From assembly GCF_001499675.1 (NCBI RefSeq), contig NZ_LN609302.1, positions 1,339,896-1,403,895 of the forward strand: 64,000 nucleotides of DNA, read 5' to 3'. Made by a program: the position numbers and the translations under genes. The first letter of the stretch is position 1; the number at the start of each line of letters is the position of its first letter. The notes under the pieces were generated by a model. That model did no database searches. It saw only the letters and a program-made list of their open reading frames with translations, and had not been told where the DNA came from. The DNA comes from Acetobacter ghanensis (GTDB lineage: Bacteria; Pseudomonadota; Alphaproteobacteria; Acetobacterales; Acetobacteraceae). Shown here one piece after another: positions 1 to 9,805 of this stretch.

Positions 1-1
1 T

Positions 2-550
2 TTCGGCGCAGCACCCCGGGCGGATGTAATGGCACGCGTTGTGCACTGGCAGCTGGCAAAGCGCCGCGCTGGTACGCACAAGGTCAAGGGCATGGGCGAA
101 GTGTCCGGCACGACCAAAAAGCCGTATCGTCAGAAGGGTACAGGTAGTGCACGTCAGGGCTCCCTGCGCGCTCCCCAGTACCGTACTGGTGGTGTGGTGC
201 ATGGTCCGGTTGTGCGTGATCATGGCTACGACCTGCCTAAAAAGGTGCGTCGTCTGGGCCTGATCTCCGCTCTGTCGCAGAAAGCTGCCGAAGGTAAGCT
301 GGTTGTTCTGGATGCCGCCTCTGGCGTGACCAAGACCAGTGATCTGGCCAAGAAGCTGCAGGGGCTTGGGTGGGGTTCTGCCCTGATCGTGGATGCATCC
401 GTGGACGAAAATTTCGTGCGCGCTGCTCGTAACCTGCCAAAGATCGACATTCTGCCGACCATTGGCGCGAATGTTTATGACATTCTGAACCATGAGGTGC
501 TTGCTATTACGCAGGCAGGCCTTGAAGGACTGAAGGAACGCCTGGCATGA
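2..550 (+). CDS. rplD: 50S ribosomal protein L4 (5' end outside window)
   Basis: Large-subunit protein L4, a 23S rRNA binder lining the exit tunnel; in some bacteria it also represses its own operon. The frame is open from base 2, so the gene starts upstream; an ATG at 29 is internal because L4 normally has about 40 more N-terminal residues. The conserved tunnel-loop segment rich in G, R and Q ([15 protein letters not shown]) and the C-terminal Rossmann-like part ([12 protein letters not shown]) are visible. The stop overlaps the rplW start by 4 bp (ATGA), indicating translational coupling. Identity is clear. Confidence 0.97.
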   Translation, partial: FGAAPRADVMARVVHWQLAKRRAGTHKVKGMGEVSGTTKKPYRQKGTGSARQGSLRAPQYRTGGVVHGPVVRDHGYDLPKKVRRLGLISALSQKAAEGKLVVLDAASGVTKTSDLAKKLQGLGWGSALIVDASVDENFVRAARNLPKIDILPTIGANVYDILNHEVLAITQAGLEGLKERLA

Positions 551-882
551 CGAATATTCTTGCTATTCGCAAGAAAGCCGAGCGTCTCTCTCGGGAGGCT
601 CTGTACGACATCGTGCGGACGCCTGTCATCACCGAGAAGGCGACTGCGCTTTCTGAAAAAAATCAGGTTGTTTTCAAGGTCGCGATGACGGCTAGCAAGC
701 CTGAAATCAAGGTTGCGGTGGAAACGCTGTTCGGGGTCAAGGTTGTTGGCGTCAACACCCTTGTCCAGAAAGGTAAAACCAAACGCTTTAAAGGGCGTCT
801 GGGTCAGCGTTCTGACGTTAAGAAGGCGTTCGTTCAGCTTGCAGAAGGTCAGTCCATCGACCTGACCGCGAAGCTGGCGTGA
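547..882 (+). CDS. rplW: 50S ribosomal protein L23
   Basis: L23 sits at the exit of the peptide tunnel and docks trigger factor and SRP. 111 residues, slightly longer than the usual ~100 owing to an N-terminal stretch ([20 protein letters not shown]) before the canonical core, which begins at about D21 with [12 protein letters not shown]. The core carries the family pattern [21 protein letters not shown] and the basic GKTKRFKGR loop. The ATG overlaps the rplD stop. An internal start is possible but none has a better ribosome site. Confidence 0.96.
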   Translation: MTNILAIRKKAERLSREALYDIVRTPVITEKATALSEKNQVVFKVAMTASKPEIKVAVETLFGVKVVGVNTLVQKGKTKRFKGRLGQRSDVKKAFVQLAEGQSIDLTAKLA

Positions 883-898
883 CCAAGGGTAGAAACTA

Positions 899-1729
899 AT
901 GGCACTGAAGCACTTTAATCCTGTCACGCCGAGCCTGCGTGGTACGGTTCTGATTGATCGTGCTGACCTCTGGAAGGGCAAGCCGGTCAAGCAGCTCACC
1001 GAAGGTAAGAGCAAGTCAGGCGGTCGTAACAATAACGGCCGTATTACTTCTCGCTTTCGTGGTGGCGGTCATAAGCAGTCCTATCGTTATGTAGACTTCA
1101 AGCGTCGTAAATTCGACGTGCTGGGTACTGTGGAGCGTCTTGAATACGATCCCAACCGCACGGCCTTTATTGCGCTGGTGAAGTACGAAGACGGTGAGCT
1201 GGCTTATATTCTTGCTCCCCAGCGTCTGAAGGTCGGTGACAATGTCATCGCCGGCACGCGCGTGGACATCAAGCCTGGGAATGCTATGCCGCTTGCTTCC
1301 ATTCCGGTGGGTACGATTATCCATAACATCGAACTGAAGCAGGGTGCTGGTGGTAAGCTGGCCCGTTCCGCTGGAACGTATGCTCAGTTGGTTGGTAAGG
1401 ATTCCGGCTACGCCCAGATCAAGCTGCAGTCTGGTGAATTGCGTGTTGTTCGCGGTGAGTGCATGGCAACTGTAGGTGCCGTGTCCAATCCGGACAACAT
1501 GAACCAGCATATGGGTAAGGCTGGTCGCTCTCGCTGGCTGGGTCGCCGTCCGCATAACCGCGGCGTGGTGATGAACCCGGTTGATCATCCGCATGGTGGT
1601 GGTGAAGGCCGCACATCTGGTGGTCGTCATCCGGTTACGCCGTGGGGCAAGCCCACCAAAGGTTACAAAACTCGGGTCAACAAGCGGACGGACGGTCTGA
1701 TTATCCGTCGTCGGAAGACCGGCAAGTAA
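899..1729 (+). CDS. rplB: 50S ribosomal protein L2
   Basis: L2 is a core 23S rRNA-binding protein needed for subunit association and peptidyl transfer. 276 residues, normal length. The C-terminal hallmark [14 protein letters not shown] lies at about 226-239, with His230 matching the histidine implicated near the peptidyl-transferase centre. The OB-fold (about 75-130) and SH3-like domain are intact. It starts 16 bp after rplW with a GGTAGAAACTA leader, within the same operon. Confidence 0.98.
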   Translation: MALKHFNPVTPSLRGTVLIDRADLWKGKPVKQLTEGKSKSGGRNNNGRITSRFRGGGHKQSYRYVDFKRRKFDVLGTVERLEYDPNRTAFIALVKYEDGELAYILAPQRLKVGDNVIAGTRVDIKPGNAMPLASIPVGTIIHNIELKQGAGGKLARSAGTYAQLVGKDSGYAQIKLQSGELRVVRGECMATVGAVSNPDNMNQHMGKAGRSRWLGRRPHNRGVVMNPVDHPHGGGEGRTSGGRHPVTPWGKPTKGYKTRVNKRTDGLIIRRRKTGK

Positions 1730-1742
1730 GGGGCAATAGAAG

Positions 1743-2021
1743 ATGGCACGTTCCGTCTGGAAAGGTCCGTTCGTCGACGGGTATCTGCTGAACAAGGCTG
1801 AAGTATCCCGCGCATCGGGTCGGAATGAAGTGATCAAGATCTGGTCGCGTCGTTCAACGATTCTTCCGCAGTTCGTTGGTCTGACGTTCGGTGTTTATAA
1901 CGGTCAGAAGTTCCTGCCTGTGCAGGTGACGGAGAACATGGTTGGCCATAAGTTTGGCGAATTCTCTCCCACCCGTACGTTCCATGGGCATGGTGCTGAC
2001 AAGAAGTCTAAGCGGGGCTAA
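1743..2021 (+). CDS. rpsS: 30S ribosomal protein S19
   Basis: Small-subunit head protein that forms a complex with S13 and contacts tRNA. 92 residues, standard size; begins [16 protein letters not shown] and contains the family block [13 protein letters not shown] and the C-terminal [12 protein letters not shown] motif. Lies 13 bp after rplB with a purine-rich ribosome site (AAGGGGCAATAGAAG) before the ATG. Nothing unusual. Confidence 0.98.
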   Translation: MARSVWKGPFVDGYLLNKAEVSRASGRNEVIKIWSRRSTILPQFVGLTFGVYNGQKFLPVQVTENMVGHKFGEFSPTRTFHGHGADKKSKRG

Positions 2022-2029
2022 GAGCACAG

Positions 2030-2440
2030 ATGAGCAAGCCGAAGCATCCGCGCACGCTCGCGGAAACAGAAGCGCAAGCTATCACGCGTAACATTCGGGT
2101 TAGCCCCCGCAAGTTGAACCTTGTGGCAGGCCTGATCCGTAATAAACCTGCATCTCAGGCAATTGCGACGCTGACATTCTCCAAGCGCCGTATCGCTCAG
2201 CAGGTTAAGAAAACGCTGGAAAGCGCGATCGCTAATGCTGAAAACAATCACCAGCTGGATGTTGACCAGCTGGTGGTGAAAACGGCCGAAGTGGGCAAGT
2301 CCATTGTCATGCGGCGTTTTCACGCACGTGGCCGTGGTCGTTCCGCACGTGTTGAGAAGTTTTTCAGTCACCTGAAGATTGTTGTAGCCGAACGGGCCGT
2401 TGTGTCTGACGCGGCTTCTTCCGAGCAGAAGGCGGCCTGA
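2030..2440 (+). CDS. rplV: 50S ribosomal protein L22
   Basis: L22 lines the nascent-peptide tunnel with L4 and is a site of macrolide resistance changes. 136 residues; it has a 15-residue N-terminal tail before the conserved core starting near [13 protein letters not shown] and ends in a short Ala/Ser/Glu tail. The rRNA-binding beta hairpin is in [27 protein letters not shown]. It follows rpsS by 8 bp and precedes rpsC by 3 bp. Confidence 0.97.
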   Translation: MSKPKHPRTLAETEAQAITRNIRVSPRKLNLVAGLIRNKPASQAIATLTFSKRRIAQQVKKTLESAIANAENNHQLDVDQLVVKTAEVGKSIVMRRFHARGRGRSARVEKFFSHLKIVVAERAVVSDAASSEQKAA

Positions 2441-2443
2441 GAT

Positions 2444-3121
2444 ATGGGGCATAAAGTCAATCCGATCGGGCTGCGGCTCGGTATCAACCGCACGTGGGAC
2501 AGCCGCTGGTACGCAGACGCAGATTATTCCCGTCTGCTGCACGAAGACCTTAAGCTTCGTGCATTCCTGCGTCGCAAGCTGGCTGGGGCAGGTGTGTCTC
2601 GTGTTGTGATCGAACGTCCGGCCAAAAAGCCGCGTGTTACGATCTATGCGGCACGTCCTGGCGTGGTTATCGGCAAGAAGGGTCAGGACATCGACGCTCT
2701 GCGTAAAGAGCTGACCCGCATGGCTGGCACCGAAGTGGCGTTGAACATTGTTGAAATCCGCAAGCCGGAAATCGATGCAACGCTGGTGGCAGAAAACATT
2801 GCCCAGCAGCTGGAACGCCGTGTGGCTTTCCGTCGTGCCATGAAGCGCGCCGTGCAGTCCGCTATGCGTCTGGGGGCCCAAGGTATCCGGATCAACTGCT
2901 CCGGTCGTCTGGGTGGTGCCGAAATCGCACGTATTGAGTGGTATCGCGAAGGTCGTGTGCCTCTGCACACTCTGCGGGCCGATATCGATTATGGTACGGC
3001 AACGGCTATGACCACCTATGGCACCTGCGGTGTGAAGGTATGGATCTTCAAGGGTGAAATTCTTGCTCATGATCCGTTGGCACAGGATCGCCGGGCGGCC
3101 GAACAGGCTCCTCAGCGCTGA
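2444..3121 (+). CDS. rpsC: 30S ribosomal protein S3
   Basis: S3 forms part of the mRNA entry channel with S4 and S5 and has helicase-like activity. 225 residues. The N-terminal [13 protein letters not shown] signature is followed by a type II KH domain with the GxxG loop in [11 protein letters not shown], and the C-terminal domain contains [17 protein letters not shown] residues (here [13 protein letters not shown]) and the [10 protein letters not shown] end. Normal size for Alphaproteobacteria. Confidence 0.98.
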   Translation: MGHKVNPIGLRLGINRTWDSRWYADADYSRLLHEDLKLRAFLRRKLAGAGVSRVVIERPAKKPRVTIYAARPGVVIGKKGQDIDALRKELTRMAGTEVALNIVEIRKPEIDATLVAENIAQQLERRVAFRRAMKRAVQSAMRLGAQGIRINCSGRLGGAEIARIEWYREGRVPLHTLRADIDYGTATAMTTYGTCGVKVWIFKGEILAHDPLAQDRRAAEQAPQR

Positions 3122-3138
3122 GGAGAGGATAAAAAATA

Positions 3139-3555
3139 ATGCTTTCCCCTAAGCGGACAAAATTCCGCAAAGCACATAAAGGCCGTATCCACGGTCTTGC
3201 AAAAAGCGGTACCACACTGAACTTTGGTACGTTCGGCCTTAAGGCTCTGCAGCCGGAACGTATTACGGCTCGCCAGATCGAGGCATCCCGTCGTGCCATT
3301 ACCCGCGCCATGAAACGCGCTGGTCGAGTTTGGATTCGTATCTTTCCGGATATTCCGGTCTCGACAAAGCCCGCAGAAGTGCGTATGGGCTCCGGTAAGG
3401 GATCGCCTGAATACTGGGTGGCCCGTGTGAAGCCTGGTCGTATTTTGTTTGAGATCGAAGGTGTTCCGCCGGAACTGGCGCGTGAAGCGCTGGCTCTTGG
3501 TGCCGCCAAGTTGCCGATCAAGACCAAATTTGTGACCCGAATTGGAGATGCGTGA
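3139..3555 (+). CDS. rplP: 50S ribosomal protein L16
   Basis: L16 organises the A-site tRNA region of the large subunit. 138 residues; opens with [16 protein letters not shown] and carries the conserved GFGLKAL-like segment (FGTFGLKAL), [14 protein letters not shown] and the C-terminal [16 protein letters not shown] end. GAGGAGAGG lies upstream of the ATG at 3121-3128. The stop is one base before the chosen rpmC start. Confidence 0.98.
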   Translation: MLSPKRTKFRKAHKGRIHGLAKSGTTLNFGTFGLKALQPERITARQIEASRRAITRAMKRAGRVWIRIFPDIPVSTKPAEVRMGSGKGSPEYWVARVKPGRILFEIEGVPPELAREALALGAAKLPIKTKFVTRIGDA

Positions 3556-3556
3556 G

Positions 3557-3793
3557 ATGGTAAAGGCAGTAAAGCCAGCTGATTTGCGCGCTAAAACGCC
3601 GGACGAGCTTGAAGCTCGTCTGGTTGAGCTTAAGCGTGAGCAGCTCAACTTGCGTTTCCAGCAGGCCACCGGGCAGACAGAATCGCAGAGCCGAGTCCGT
3701 GCGGTCCGTCGTGAAATTGCGCGCATCAAGACAATTGCTGCGCAGAACGCAAAGAATGCAGCAGGTGCAAAAACATCTGCTGCCAATGCCTGA
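3557..3793 (+). CDS. rpmC: 50S ribosomal protein L29
   Basis: Small two-helix protein next to L23 at the tunnel exit. I chose the ATG at 3557 (MVKAVKPADLRAK, 78 residues) rather than the in-frame TTG at 3542 or ATG at 3548, because the GGAG at 3544-3547 is 9 bases from 3557 and L29 proteins start a few residues before the DLR motif. The helical core ELEARLVELKREQLNLRFQQATGQ is canonical; the Ala/Lys-rich tail is longer than usual. Confidence 0.93.
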   Translation: MVKAVKPADLRAKTPDELEARLVELKREQLNLRFQQATGQTESQSRVRAVRREIARIKTIAAQNAKNAAGAKTSAANA

Positions 3794-3806
3794 GGAGAGG
3801 TAGCCG

Positions 3807-4076
3807 ATGCCGAGGCGCGTCCTGACCGGACGTGTGACGAGCGACAAGATGGACAAGACCGTAACGGTTCTTGTCGATCGTCGCGTCATGCATCCCGTTT
3901 ATAAGAAGTTCATCCGTCGTTCCAAGAAATATGCGGCGCATGATGAAGAAAACATCTGCAAGATCGGTGATTCTGTGCGGATTGTTGAATGTGCACCTAT
4001 TTCGCGGCGTAAGACGTGGACCGTGATTTCCCGCAACGGTGAAGCCGTGGGCGCGGAAGCAGCTGCGTCGGCCTAA
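3807..4076 (+). CDS. rpsQ: 30S ribosomal protein S17
   Basis: Primary 16S rRNA-binding OB-fold protein needed early in 30S assembly. 89 residues, starts [19 protein letters not shown] and contains the family signature near [27 protein letters not shown] at 3792-3800 serves as ribosome site. Sits 13 bp after rpmC in the usual L16-L29-S17 order. Confidence 0.97.
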   Translation: MPRRVLTGRVTSDKMDKTVTVLVDRRVMHPVYKKFIRRSKKYAAHDEENICKIGDSVRIVECAPISRRKTWTVISRNGEAVGAEAAASA

Positions 4077-4094
4077 CGTAAGGATTTCTAGGTT

Positions 4095-4463
4095 ATGATC
4101 CATCCCGAGACCAACCTCGATGTGGCCGACAATTCCGGTGCACGTCAGGTGCAGTGCATTAAGGTGCTGGGCGGTTCCAAGCGGAAGTCTGCCTCGGTCG
4201 GCGACGTGATCGTCGTTTCCGTCAAGGAAGCCATCCCCCGTGGGAAGGTGAAGAAGGGCGATGTTCACCAGGCCGTTATCGTGCGTACCTCTTACCCGGT
4301 TCGTCGTCCCGATGGCAGTGCCATTCGGTTCGACCGCAATGCGGCTGTGCTGATCAACAAGCAGCAGGAGCCGATCGGTACCCGTATTTTTGGTCCGGTC
4401 GTGCGTGAACTGCGTGCGAAGAAGTTCATGAAGATCATCTCTCTCGCGCCGGAGGTGCTGTAA
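4095..4463 (+). CDS. rplN: 50S ribosomal protein L14
   Basis: Large-subunit interface protein contacting L19 and 16S rRNA. 122 residues, the standard length; begins [27 protein letters not shown] and contains the L14 signature around [17 protein letters not shown]. First gene of the classical spc block, but read on from rpsQ with only 18 bp between. Its stop shares one base with the rplX start (TAATG). Confidence 0.98.
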   Translation: MIHPETNLDVADNSGARQVQCIKVLGGSKRKSASVGDVIVVSVKEAIPRGKVKKGDVHQAVIVRTSYPVRRPDGSAIRFDRNAAVLINKQQEPIGTRIFGPVVRELRAKKFMKIISLAPEVL

Positions 4464-4783
4464 TGGCTGCCCGTATTAAAAAAGGCGATACGGTTGTCGT
4501 CATCACCGGCTCTTCCAAGGGTGTGCAGGGTGAGGTTCTGGAGGTTCGTCCTTCAGAAGATCGTGCTGTTGTGCGTGGTGTTGCGATTGCTAAACGTCAC
4601 CAGCGCGCTCGTCGCATGGGTGAAGAAGGTGGGATTATTGCCCGTGAGGCAGCCGTCCACCTCTCCAACCTGAAGCTGGTCGATCCTGCTTCCAAAAAAC
4701 CGACACGCGTTGGTTTCCGGGTGCTTGAAAACGGCAAAAAAGTTCGCGTTGCCAAGGCGACTGGCGAAGTGATTGAAGGTTGA
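4463..4783 (+). CDS. rplX: 50S ribosomal protein L24
   Basis: Assembly-initiating 23S rRNA protein with a KOW fold. 106 residues; the KOW motif is [24 protein letters not shown] at about 5-28. Translationally coupled to rplN through the overlapping TAATG. The C-terminal part (THxxVxxR-type contacts, here [18 protein letters not shown]) is complete. Confidence 0.97.
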   Translation: MAARIKKGDTVVVITGSSKGVQGEVLEVRPSEDRAVVRGVAIAKRHQRARRMGEEGGIIAREAAVHLSNLKLVDPASKKPTRVGFRVLENGKKVRVAKATGEVIEG

Positions 4784-4793
4784 GAGGCCAGGT

Positions 4794-5363
4794 ATGAGTG
4801 CGAATCAGGAAGGGCGTTCCCTCCCGCGCCTTCACCAGCGCTATGAGAGTGAACTTCGTGCCAAGCTGCGTGAGCAGTTTGGGTATAGCAACGAAATGCA
4901 GGTGCCGCGGCTTGAAAAAATCGTCCTGAATATGGGCGTTGGCGAAGCCGCGGGTGACCAGAAGAAGCTGGATGCAGCTGTTGCGGAAATGACCCTTATT
5001 GCAGGTCAGAAGCCGGTTAAGACGGTTGCTAAAAAGGCAATCGCTGGCTTTAAGATCCGCGAAGGGCTGCCGATTGGCTGTAAGGTTACGCTGCGTCGGG
5101 CTCGGATGTACGAATTTCTCGATCGTCTTGTGACGATTGCGATGCCGCGTATCCGTGACTTCCGTGGTCTCCCTGCGACGAAAGGCTTTGACGGTCGGGG
5201 CAATTTTGCTCTTGGCCTGAAAGAGCAGATCGTTTTCCCGGAAATTGAATACGACAAAGTGGATGAAATCCGCGGTATGGATGTCGTGTTCGTGACCAGC
5301 GCGAAAACGGATGCCGAAGCTAAGGCTTTGCTGAAGGCGTTTGATCTTCCCTTCTTGGGATGA
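4794..5363 (+). CDS. rplE: 50S ribosomal protein L5
   Basis: 5S rRNA-binding protein of the central protuberance. Start placed at ATG 4794, which follows GAGAGGCCAGG; the upstream in-frame TTG at 4773 would overlap rplX. This gives 189 residues ([17 protein letters not shown]), about ten more at the N terminus than E. coli L5. The family block [17 protein letters not shown] and the [20 protein letters not shown] stretch are intact. Confidence 0.97.
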   Translation: MSANQEGRSLPRLHQRYESELRAKLREQFGYSNEMQVPRLEKIVLNMGVGEAAGDQKKLDAAVAEMTLIAGQKPVKTVAKKAIAGFKIREGLPIGCKVTLRRARMYEFLDRLVTIAMPRIRDFRGLPATKGFDGRGNFALGLKEQIVFPEIEYDKVDEIRGMDVVFVTSAKTDAEAKALLKAFDLPFLG

Positions 5364-5390
5364 TACAGGCTGCTTTATTGTGTGATCTTG

Positions 5391-5410
5391 GAAAACCGTC
5401 GAAGGTTTTC
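5391..5410 (+). other. Hairpin between rplE and rpsN
   Basis: Perfect 7-bp stem GAAAACC / GGTTTTC with a 6-base loop (GTCGAA), 24 bases before the rpsN ATG in a 71-bp spacer, unusually wide for this operon. It is not followed by a T-run, so it is not a terminator. It might be an mRNA processing or ribosomal-protein binding site; this is inference. Confidence 0.4.
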
Positions 5411-5434
5411 GAAGGGTTCCGGAGGTAATGTTGT

Positions 5435-5740
5435 ATGGCTAAAACATCTGCCATCCTGCGTAATGCTAAACGCAAGCGCATGGCGGCACGGGATAATGAG
5501 AAGCGTACCGCTCTCAAGAATATCGTGATGGATCGTTCTCTGCCCGTGGAAGATCGGTTCGATGCGTCTCTCAAGCTGGCAGAACTGCCGCGCAACGGTT
5601 CTCGTGTGCGCGTGCGTCTGCGTTGCAAGCTGACAGGTCGTTCTCGCGGTAACTACCGCAAGTTTGAGCTGTGTCGTATCGCTTTCCGTGATCTGGCCTC
5701 TGAAGGTCAGATTCCGGGAGTCGTGAAAGCTAGCTGGTAA
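5435..5740 (+). CDS. rpsN: 30S ribosomal protein S14 (zinc-independent long form)
   Basis: Late-assembling 30S head protein. 101 residues, i.e. the long form: the short zinc-binding S14 is about 61 residues with two CxxC motifs, which are absent here. Conserved C-terminal block [30 protein letters not shown] is present. GGAGG at 5421-5425 precedes the ATG. Confidence 0.97.
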   Translation: MAKTSAILRNAKRKRMAARDNEKRTALKNIVMDRSLPVEDRFDASLKLAELPRNGSRVRVRLRCKLTGRSRGNYRKFELCRIAFRDLASEGQIPGVVKASW

Positions 5741-5749
5741 GGGCTCGAG

Positions 5750-6148
5750 ATGTCGCTTTCAGATCCTTTGGGTGATATGCTCACCCGCATTCGCAACGCT
5801 CAGCGTGCGCGTCACAACTCTTGTGTTGCTCCGGCATCCAATCTGCGTGTGAACGTGCTGGAAGCTTTGCAGCGCGAAGGTTACATCCGTGGTTACAAGC
5901 GTGAAGAAGTGCGTAAGGGTATTGCCCAGCTGCACATCGAGCTGAAGTATGCGGAAGGTGAACCGGTTATTCGTGAAATCCAGCGCGTTTCTCGCCCTGG
6001 CCGTCGCGTCTATTCCAAAATTAAAGAACTGCCGCGCGTCTGTGCTGGTCTGGGTGTTTCTATCCTTTCCACACCGCGTGGTGTTCTGTCCGATGTAGAG
6101 GCCCGCGCCGCCAATGTTGGTGGTGAAGTCCTTTGCCGCGTATTCTGA
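5750..6148 (+). CDS. rpsH: 30S ribosomal protein S8
   Basis: Primary 16S rRNA binder; in E. coli it is the translational repressor of the spc operon. 132 residues. Begins MSLSDPLGDMLTRIRNAQRA and carries the C-terminal S8 signature in STPRGVLSDVEARAANVGGEVLCRVF. Follows rpsN by 9 bp. Whether the rplE-rpsN spacer hairpin is its target is unknown. Confidence 0.98.
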   Translation: MSLSDPLGDMLTRIRNAQRARHNSCVAPASNLRVNVLEALQREGYIRGYKREEVRKGIAQLHIELKYAEGEPVIREIQRVSRPGRRVYSKIKELPRVCAGLGVSILSTPRGVLSDVEARAANVGGEVLCRVF

Positions 6149-6158
6149 GGAGGGATAA

Positions 6159-6692
6159 ATGTCACGAGTAGGCAAGTATCCCGTCGAAGTGCCGGCAGGG
6201 GTTACAGTTTCCATCGCGGACGGTGTTTTCAAGGCCAAGGGTAAGCTGGGTGAGCTTTCTCTGCCGATCTCCAGTCACGTTACGGCTGAAGTTAAGGACA
6301 GCTCGGTTGTTGTGCAGCCGAACGGTACTGAAACTCAGGCTCGCATGATGTGGGGAACAACACGCGCACTCATCGCTTGTGCGGTCAAAGGTGTTTCCGA
6401 AGGGTTTTCTAAGACTCTGGAAATTACCGGGACAGGTTATCGTGCTGCAGTGCAGGGTTCTAACCTTGTTATGAACCTTGGTTTCTCTCACGACGTTATC
6501 TATCCGATTCCGGCTGGCATCAAAATTTCTACCCCGCGGCCGACCGCGATTGTGGTGGAAGGGATTGATAAGCAGCGTGTTGGCCAGGTGGCTCTGGATA
6601 TTCGTAGCTACCGTAAGCCTGAGCCCTATAAAGGCAAAGGTGTGCGGTACGATACGGAAACTATCCGCCGTAAGGAAGGCAAGAAGAAATAA
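6159..6692 (+). CDS. rplF: 50S ribosomal protein L6
   Basis: Two-domain protein near the sarcin-ricin loop and factor-binding site. 177 residues, the standard size; starts [15 protein letters not shown] and ends with the signature block [31 protein letters not shown] at 6147-6153 is the ribosome site. One-base overlap with rplR (TAATG). Confidence 0.98.
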   Translation: MSRVGKYPVEVPAGVTVSIADGVFKAKGKLGELSLPISSHVTAEVKDSSVVVQPNGTETQARMMWGTTRALIACAVKGVSEGFSKTLEITGTGYRAAVQGSNLVMNLGFSHDVIYPIPAGIKISTPRPTAIVVEGIDKQRVGQVALDIRSYRKPEPYKGKGVRYDTETIRRKEGKKK

Positions 6693-7054
6693 TGAGCACT
6701 CAGCAGGAATTGCGGAATCGGCGGCGCGCGCGTCTCCGTTTTCAGCTTCGCCGCAAGGCTGGTGGCCGTCCTCGTCTGTCGGTTTTCCGGTCTGGTAAGA
6801 ACATCTATGCTCAGGTGATTGATGACGCGCAGGGTGTTACCTTGGCTGCAGCATCAACGCTCGATAAAGAACTGCGTGAAGCTCTGAAGAGCGGTGCTAC
6901 GCGGGAAGGCGCAGGTGCTGTTGGCAAGCTGGTTGCTCAGCGTGCTGTGGCTGCTGGCGTATCTCAGGTCGTATTCGACCGGGGATCTTATCTTTATCAC
7001 GGGCGCGTCAAGGCCCTGGCGGAGGCGGCCCGTGAGGGCGGTCTCTCCTTCTGA
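6692..7054 (+). CDS. rplR: 50S ribosomal protein L18
   Basis: 5S rRNA-binding partner of L5. 120 residues; [25 protein letters not shown] is the typical N-terminal basic region and the C terminus [26 protein letters not shown] is canonical. Coupled to rplF by start/stop overlap. Confidence 0.97.
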   Translation: MSTQQELRNRRRARLRFQLRRKAGGRPRLSVFRSGKNIYAQVIDDAQGVTLAAASTLDKELREALKSGATREGAGAVGKLVAQRAVAAGVSQVVFDRGSYLYHGRVKALAEAAREGGLSF

Positions 7055-7069
7055 GGAAAGGATCACGGA

Positions 7070-7645
7070 ATGGCTCGTGAACCAAGAGAAGGCGGTCGAG
7101 GCGGCCGTGAGCGTGAACGCGAAGGCGATGAACTGGTTGATAAGCTGGTAACCATCAATCGCGTTGCTAAGGTTGTTAAGGGTGGTCGGCGCTTTGCGTT
7201 TGCTGCTCTGGTTGTGGTTGGTGACCAGAAAGGTCGTGTGGGCTACGGTGCTGGTAAAGCACGTGAAGTTCCCGAAGCTATCCGCAAGGCAACTGAACGC
7301 GCCAAGCGCGGCATGATCCGTGTCCCCATGAAAGAAGGGCGCACGCTGCATCATGACGTTGCTGGTCACTTTGGTGCTGGTAAAGTTGTGCTGCGCTCAG
7401 CTGAAGCCGGGACTGGGATCATCGCTGGTGGGCCAATGCGTGCGGTGTTTGAAAGCCTTGGCATTAACGATGTTGTTGCCAAGTCTCTGGGAACCCGGAA
7501 CCCGCATAACATGGTTAAGGCTACGTTCGACGCTCTGACCCGTTGTGCCAGCCCCCGCGCTGTGGCGAACCGTCGTGGCAAGAAAGTGGCGGAAATCTTT
7601 GGCAAGCGCGACCAGGCTGCTGGTGCGGAGGCTGCAGATGTCTGA
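7070..7645 (+). CDS. rpsE: 30S ribosomal protein S5
   Basis: S5 shapes the mRNA channel and decoding fidelity. 191 residues, longer than E. coli because of an Arg/Glu/Gly-rich N-terminal tail (residues 1-22) before the dsRNA-binding-like domain [23 protein letters not shown]. The S5 signature is at [26 protein letters not shown]. Its last 8 bases overlap the rpmD start. Confidence 0.97.
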   Translation: MAREPREGGRGGREREREGDELVDKLVTINRVAKVVKGGRRFAFAALVVVGDQKGRVGYGAGKAREVPEAIRKATERAKRGMIRVPMKEGRTLHHDVAGHFGAGKVVLRSAEAGTGIIAGGPMRAVFESLGINDVVAKSLGTRNPHNMVKATFDALTRCASPRAVANRRGKKVAEIFGKRDQAAGAEAADV

Positions 7646-7823
7646 TAAAAAGACCTTTAAGGTGATTCAGGTTGCGTCCGGTAACGGACGTAAGCCAGGT
7701 CAGCAGGCAACCCTGATCGGGCTTGGTCTGAATAAGATCGGGCGCGAAAAGGTTCTGGAAGATACTCCGTCTACTCGGGGTATGGTCCGCAAGGTGGCCC
7801 ACCTGGTGAAGGTGGAGGACTGA
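7638..7823 (+). CDS. rpmD: 50S ribosomal protein L30
   Basis: Small large-subunit protein. The start at 7638 (ATGTCTGA, overlapping the rpsE stop by 8 bp) yields 61 residues, the typical L30 length; extending upstream to 7545 would add 31 residues from another frame of rpsE. The core [29 protein letters not shown] matches the family. Confidence 0.95.
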   Translation: MSDKKTFKVIQVASGNGRKPGQQATLIGLGLNKIGREKVLEDTPSTRGMVRKVAHLVKVED

Positions 7824-7824
7824 A

Positions 7825-8313
7825 ATGAGACTTAACGAGCTTCGTGATAACGAAGGCGCTCGCTACCGCAAAAAGCGGCTAGGGCGCGGTATTGGTTCCG
7901 GTAAGGGCAAGACGTCCGGTAAGGGTGTGAAAGGCCAGAAGGCACGTGAGGGTGTTTCCCTCAACGGGTTTGAAGGTGGTCAGCTCCCGATTTATCGTCG
8001 TCTGCCGAAGCGGGGCTTTAAAAATATCTTCCGCAAGGTCTATGCACCGGTTAACCTTGGTGCGGTAGAACAGGCTTTGGCTGATGGTAAGCTGGAAAAT
8101 GGCGTTACCATTACGGAAGAAGCGCTGAAAAAAGCTGGTCTGGTTGGGACTGGTAAGTATGCAGGCGTTCGTATTCTGGGTGAAGGCGAACTGACCAAAG
8201 GCGTTTCTTTTGAAGTGTCTGGTGTTTCTGCTTCTGCTAAGGCTGCTATTGAAAAAGTTGGCGGCAGCATTAAGCTGCTGGTAGCAGCGCCTGTGGAAGC
8301 TAGCGCCTCCTGA
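7825..8313 (+). CDS. rplO: 50S ribosomal protein L15
   Basis: Late-assembly large-subunit protein. 162 residues; begins [41 protein letters not shown], the glycine/lysine-rich signature of L15, and includes [18 protein letters not shown]. Starts one base after the rpmD stop. Followed by a hairpin before secY. Confidence 0.98.
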   Translation: MRLNELRDNEGARYRKKRLGRGIGSGKGKTSGKGVKGQKAREGVSLNGFEGGQLPIYRRLPKRGFKNIFRKVYAPVNLGAVEQALADGKLENGVTITEEALKKAGLVGTGKYAGVRILGEGELTKGVSFEVSGVSASAKAAIEKVGGSIKLLVAAPVEASAS

Positions 8314-8323
8314 TTGCGTTGGG

Positions 8324-8352
8324 GAGAGAACAGTGGGAGGCCCTGTTCTCTC
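8324..8352 (+). terminator. Hairpin between rplO and secY, possible attenuator
   Basis: Perfect 10-bp stem GAGAGAACAG / CTGTTCTCTC with a 9-base loop, then TTCTTT. The T tract is weak, so partial termination or an mRNA processing site between the ribosomal genes and secY is more likely than full stop. The spacer to secY is 139 bp, the largest in this operon. Confidence 0.5.
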
Positions 8353-8452
8353 TTCTTTGCCTAGATCAGAAAAGCTGTCTGAAATTTTTCAGGCAATCAT
8401 GCCAGCGTCTCCACTTTGTGTGGCGGCGCTGTTTGTGTGAAAGGACGGATGC

Positions 8453-9805
8453 ATGGCTTCCGCGGCCGAACAACTGGCTGCCAATTTTAACGTAGGCTCT
8501 TTTGCTAAGGCAACGGAACTCAAGAAACGGATCTGGTTTACGCTAGGTGCGCTGATTGTTTACCGTTTGGGAACGTATATTCCTGTGCCTGGTGTGGACG
8601 CTACGGTTATGGGGCAGCTTCTGGCGCAGCATCAGGGCGGCATTCTTGGAATGTTCAACATGTTCTCGGGGGGCGCCCTTGGGCGCATGACCGTGTTTGC
8701 GTTGAACATTATGCCCTATATCTCTGCGTCTATTATTGTGCAGCTGATGTCTACGGCTGTGCCTTCTCTTGAGGCTCTCAAGAAGGAAGGTGAGCAGGGG
8801 CGCAAGAAGCTTAACCAGTATACGCGCTACCTTACGGTACTGATTGCGGTTTTTCAGGCTTATGGCATCGCGATAGGGCTGGAGAATGTCCAGAGTGGTG
8901 CTGCGGTTGTGAACCCTGGTCCCCTCTTTCTGGTGACGTGTGTTACAGCGCTGGTGGGCGGTACCATGTTCCTGATGTGGCTTGGTGAGCAGATTACGTC
9001 ACGTGGTGTTGGTAATGGTATTTCTCTCATTATCTTTGCCGGGATCGTTGCAAACCTTCCACATGCTTTGGTCAGCCTTTTCCAACTGAGCTACACTGGG
9101 GCGCTGTCTTCCTTTTTTGTCCTGCTATTCCTTGTTCTGGCCGGCCTGACAATTATGTTTATTGTCTTTATGGAGCAGGCTCAGCGACGGGTGGTTATTC
9201 AGTACCCCAAACGTCAGATGGGGCAGCGCATGTTTGGTGGAGACACCACGCATATGCCTCTTAAGGTGAATACGGCTGGGGTCATTCCTCCTATCTTTGC
9301 ATCCTCCGTGCTTTTGATTCCTGTCACGCTGGCGGGGTTCATGAACGGCAAATCTTTGCCCGGATGGCTATCATTTCTGGGTGAGTCGCTGGGGCAGGGG
9401 CAGCCTCTGTATCTGCTCTTTTATGCATTGATGATTGTCTTCTTTTCGTACTTCTACGCAGCGGTGACGTTTAATCCGTCAGAGACGGCGGACAACCTGC
9501 GTAAGCAGGGGGGGTTTATCCCTGGTGTGCGTCCGGGGGCTTCAACAGCTTCTTATTTCGATAAGATCCTGACGCGTCTGACGACGATTGGGGCGGCATA
9601 CATGGTTGCAGTCTGTCTTCTGCCGCAGATCTTGATCAGCCGTTACAACGTGCCGTTTTATTTTGGCGGGACCAGTCTGATTATTATTGTATCAGTGACA
9701 ATTGATACGGTGACGCAGGTGCAGTCTCATCTGGTGGCGCACCAGTATCAGGGGTTGATGCGCAAGTCCCGTGGCGGCAGGAAACAGAGGATCATCAGAC
9801 GATGA
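8453..9805 (+). CDS. secY: Protein translocase subunit SecY
   Basis: Channel-forming subunit of the SecYEG inner-membrane translocon. 450 residues with ten predicted membrane spans, beginning at TLGALIVYRLGTYIPVPGVD. The plug region (about 60-85, GILGMFNMFSGGALGRMTVFAL) and the cytoplasmic C5 loop (FNPSETADNLRKQGGFIPG) that contacts SecA are recognisable. The stop overlaps adk (ATGA). Placement after rplO is universal. Confidence 0.98.
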   Translation: MASAAEQLAANFNVGSFAKATELKKRIWFTLGALIVYRLGTYIPVPGVDATVMGQLLAQHQGGILGMFNMFSGGALGRMTVFALNIMPYISASIIVQLMSTAVPSLEALKKEGEQGRKKLNQYTRYLTVLIAVFQAYGIAIGLENVQSGAAVVNPGPLFLVTCVTALVGGTMFLMWLGEQITSRGVGNGISLIIFAGIVANLPHALVSLFQLSYTGALSSFFVLLFLVLAGLTIMFIVFMEQAQRRVVIQYPKRQMGQRMFGGDTTHMPLKVNTAGVIPPIFASSVLLIPVTLAGFMNGKSLPGWLSFLGESLGQGQPLYLLFYALMIVFFSYFYAAVTFNPSETADNLRKQGGFIPGVRPGASTASYFDKILTRLTTIGAAYMVAVCLLPQILISRYNVPFYFGGTSLIIIVSVTIDTVTQVQSHLVAHQYQGLMRKSRGGRKQRIIRR

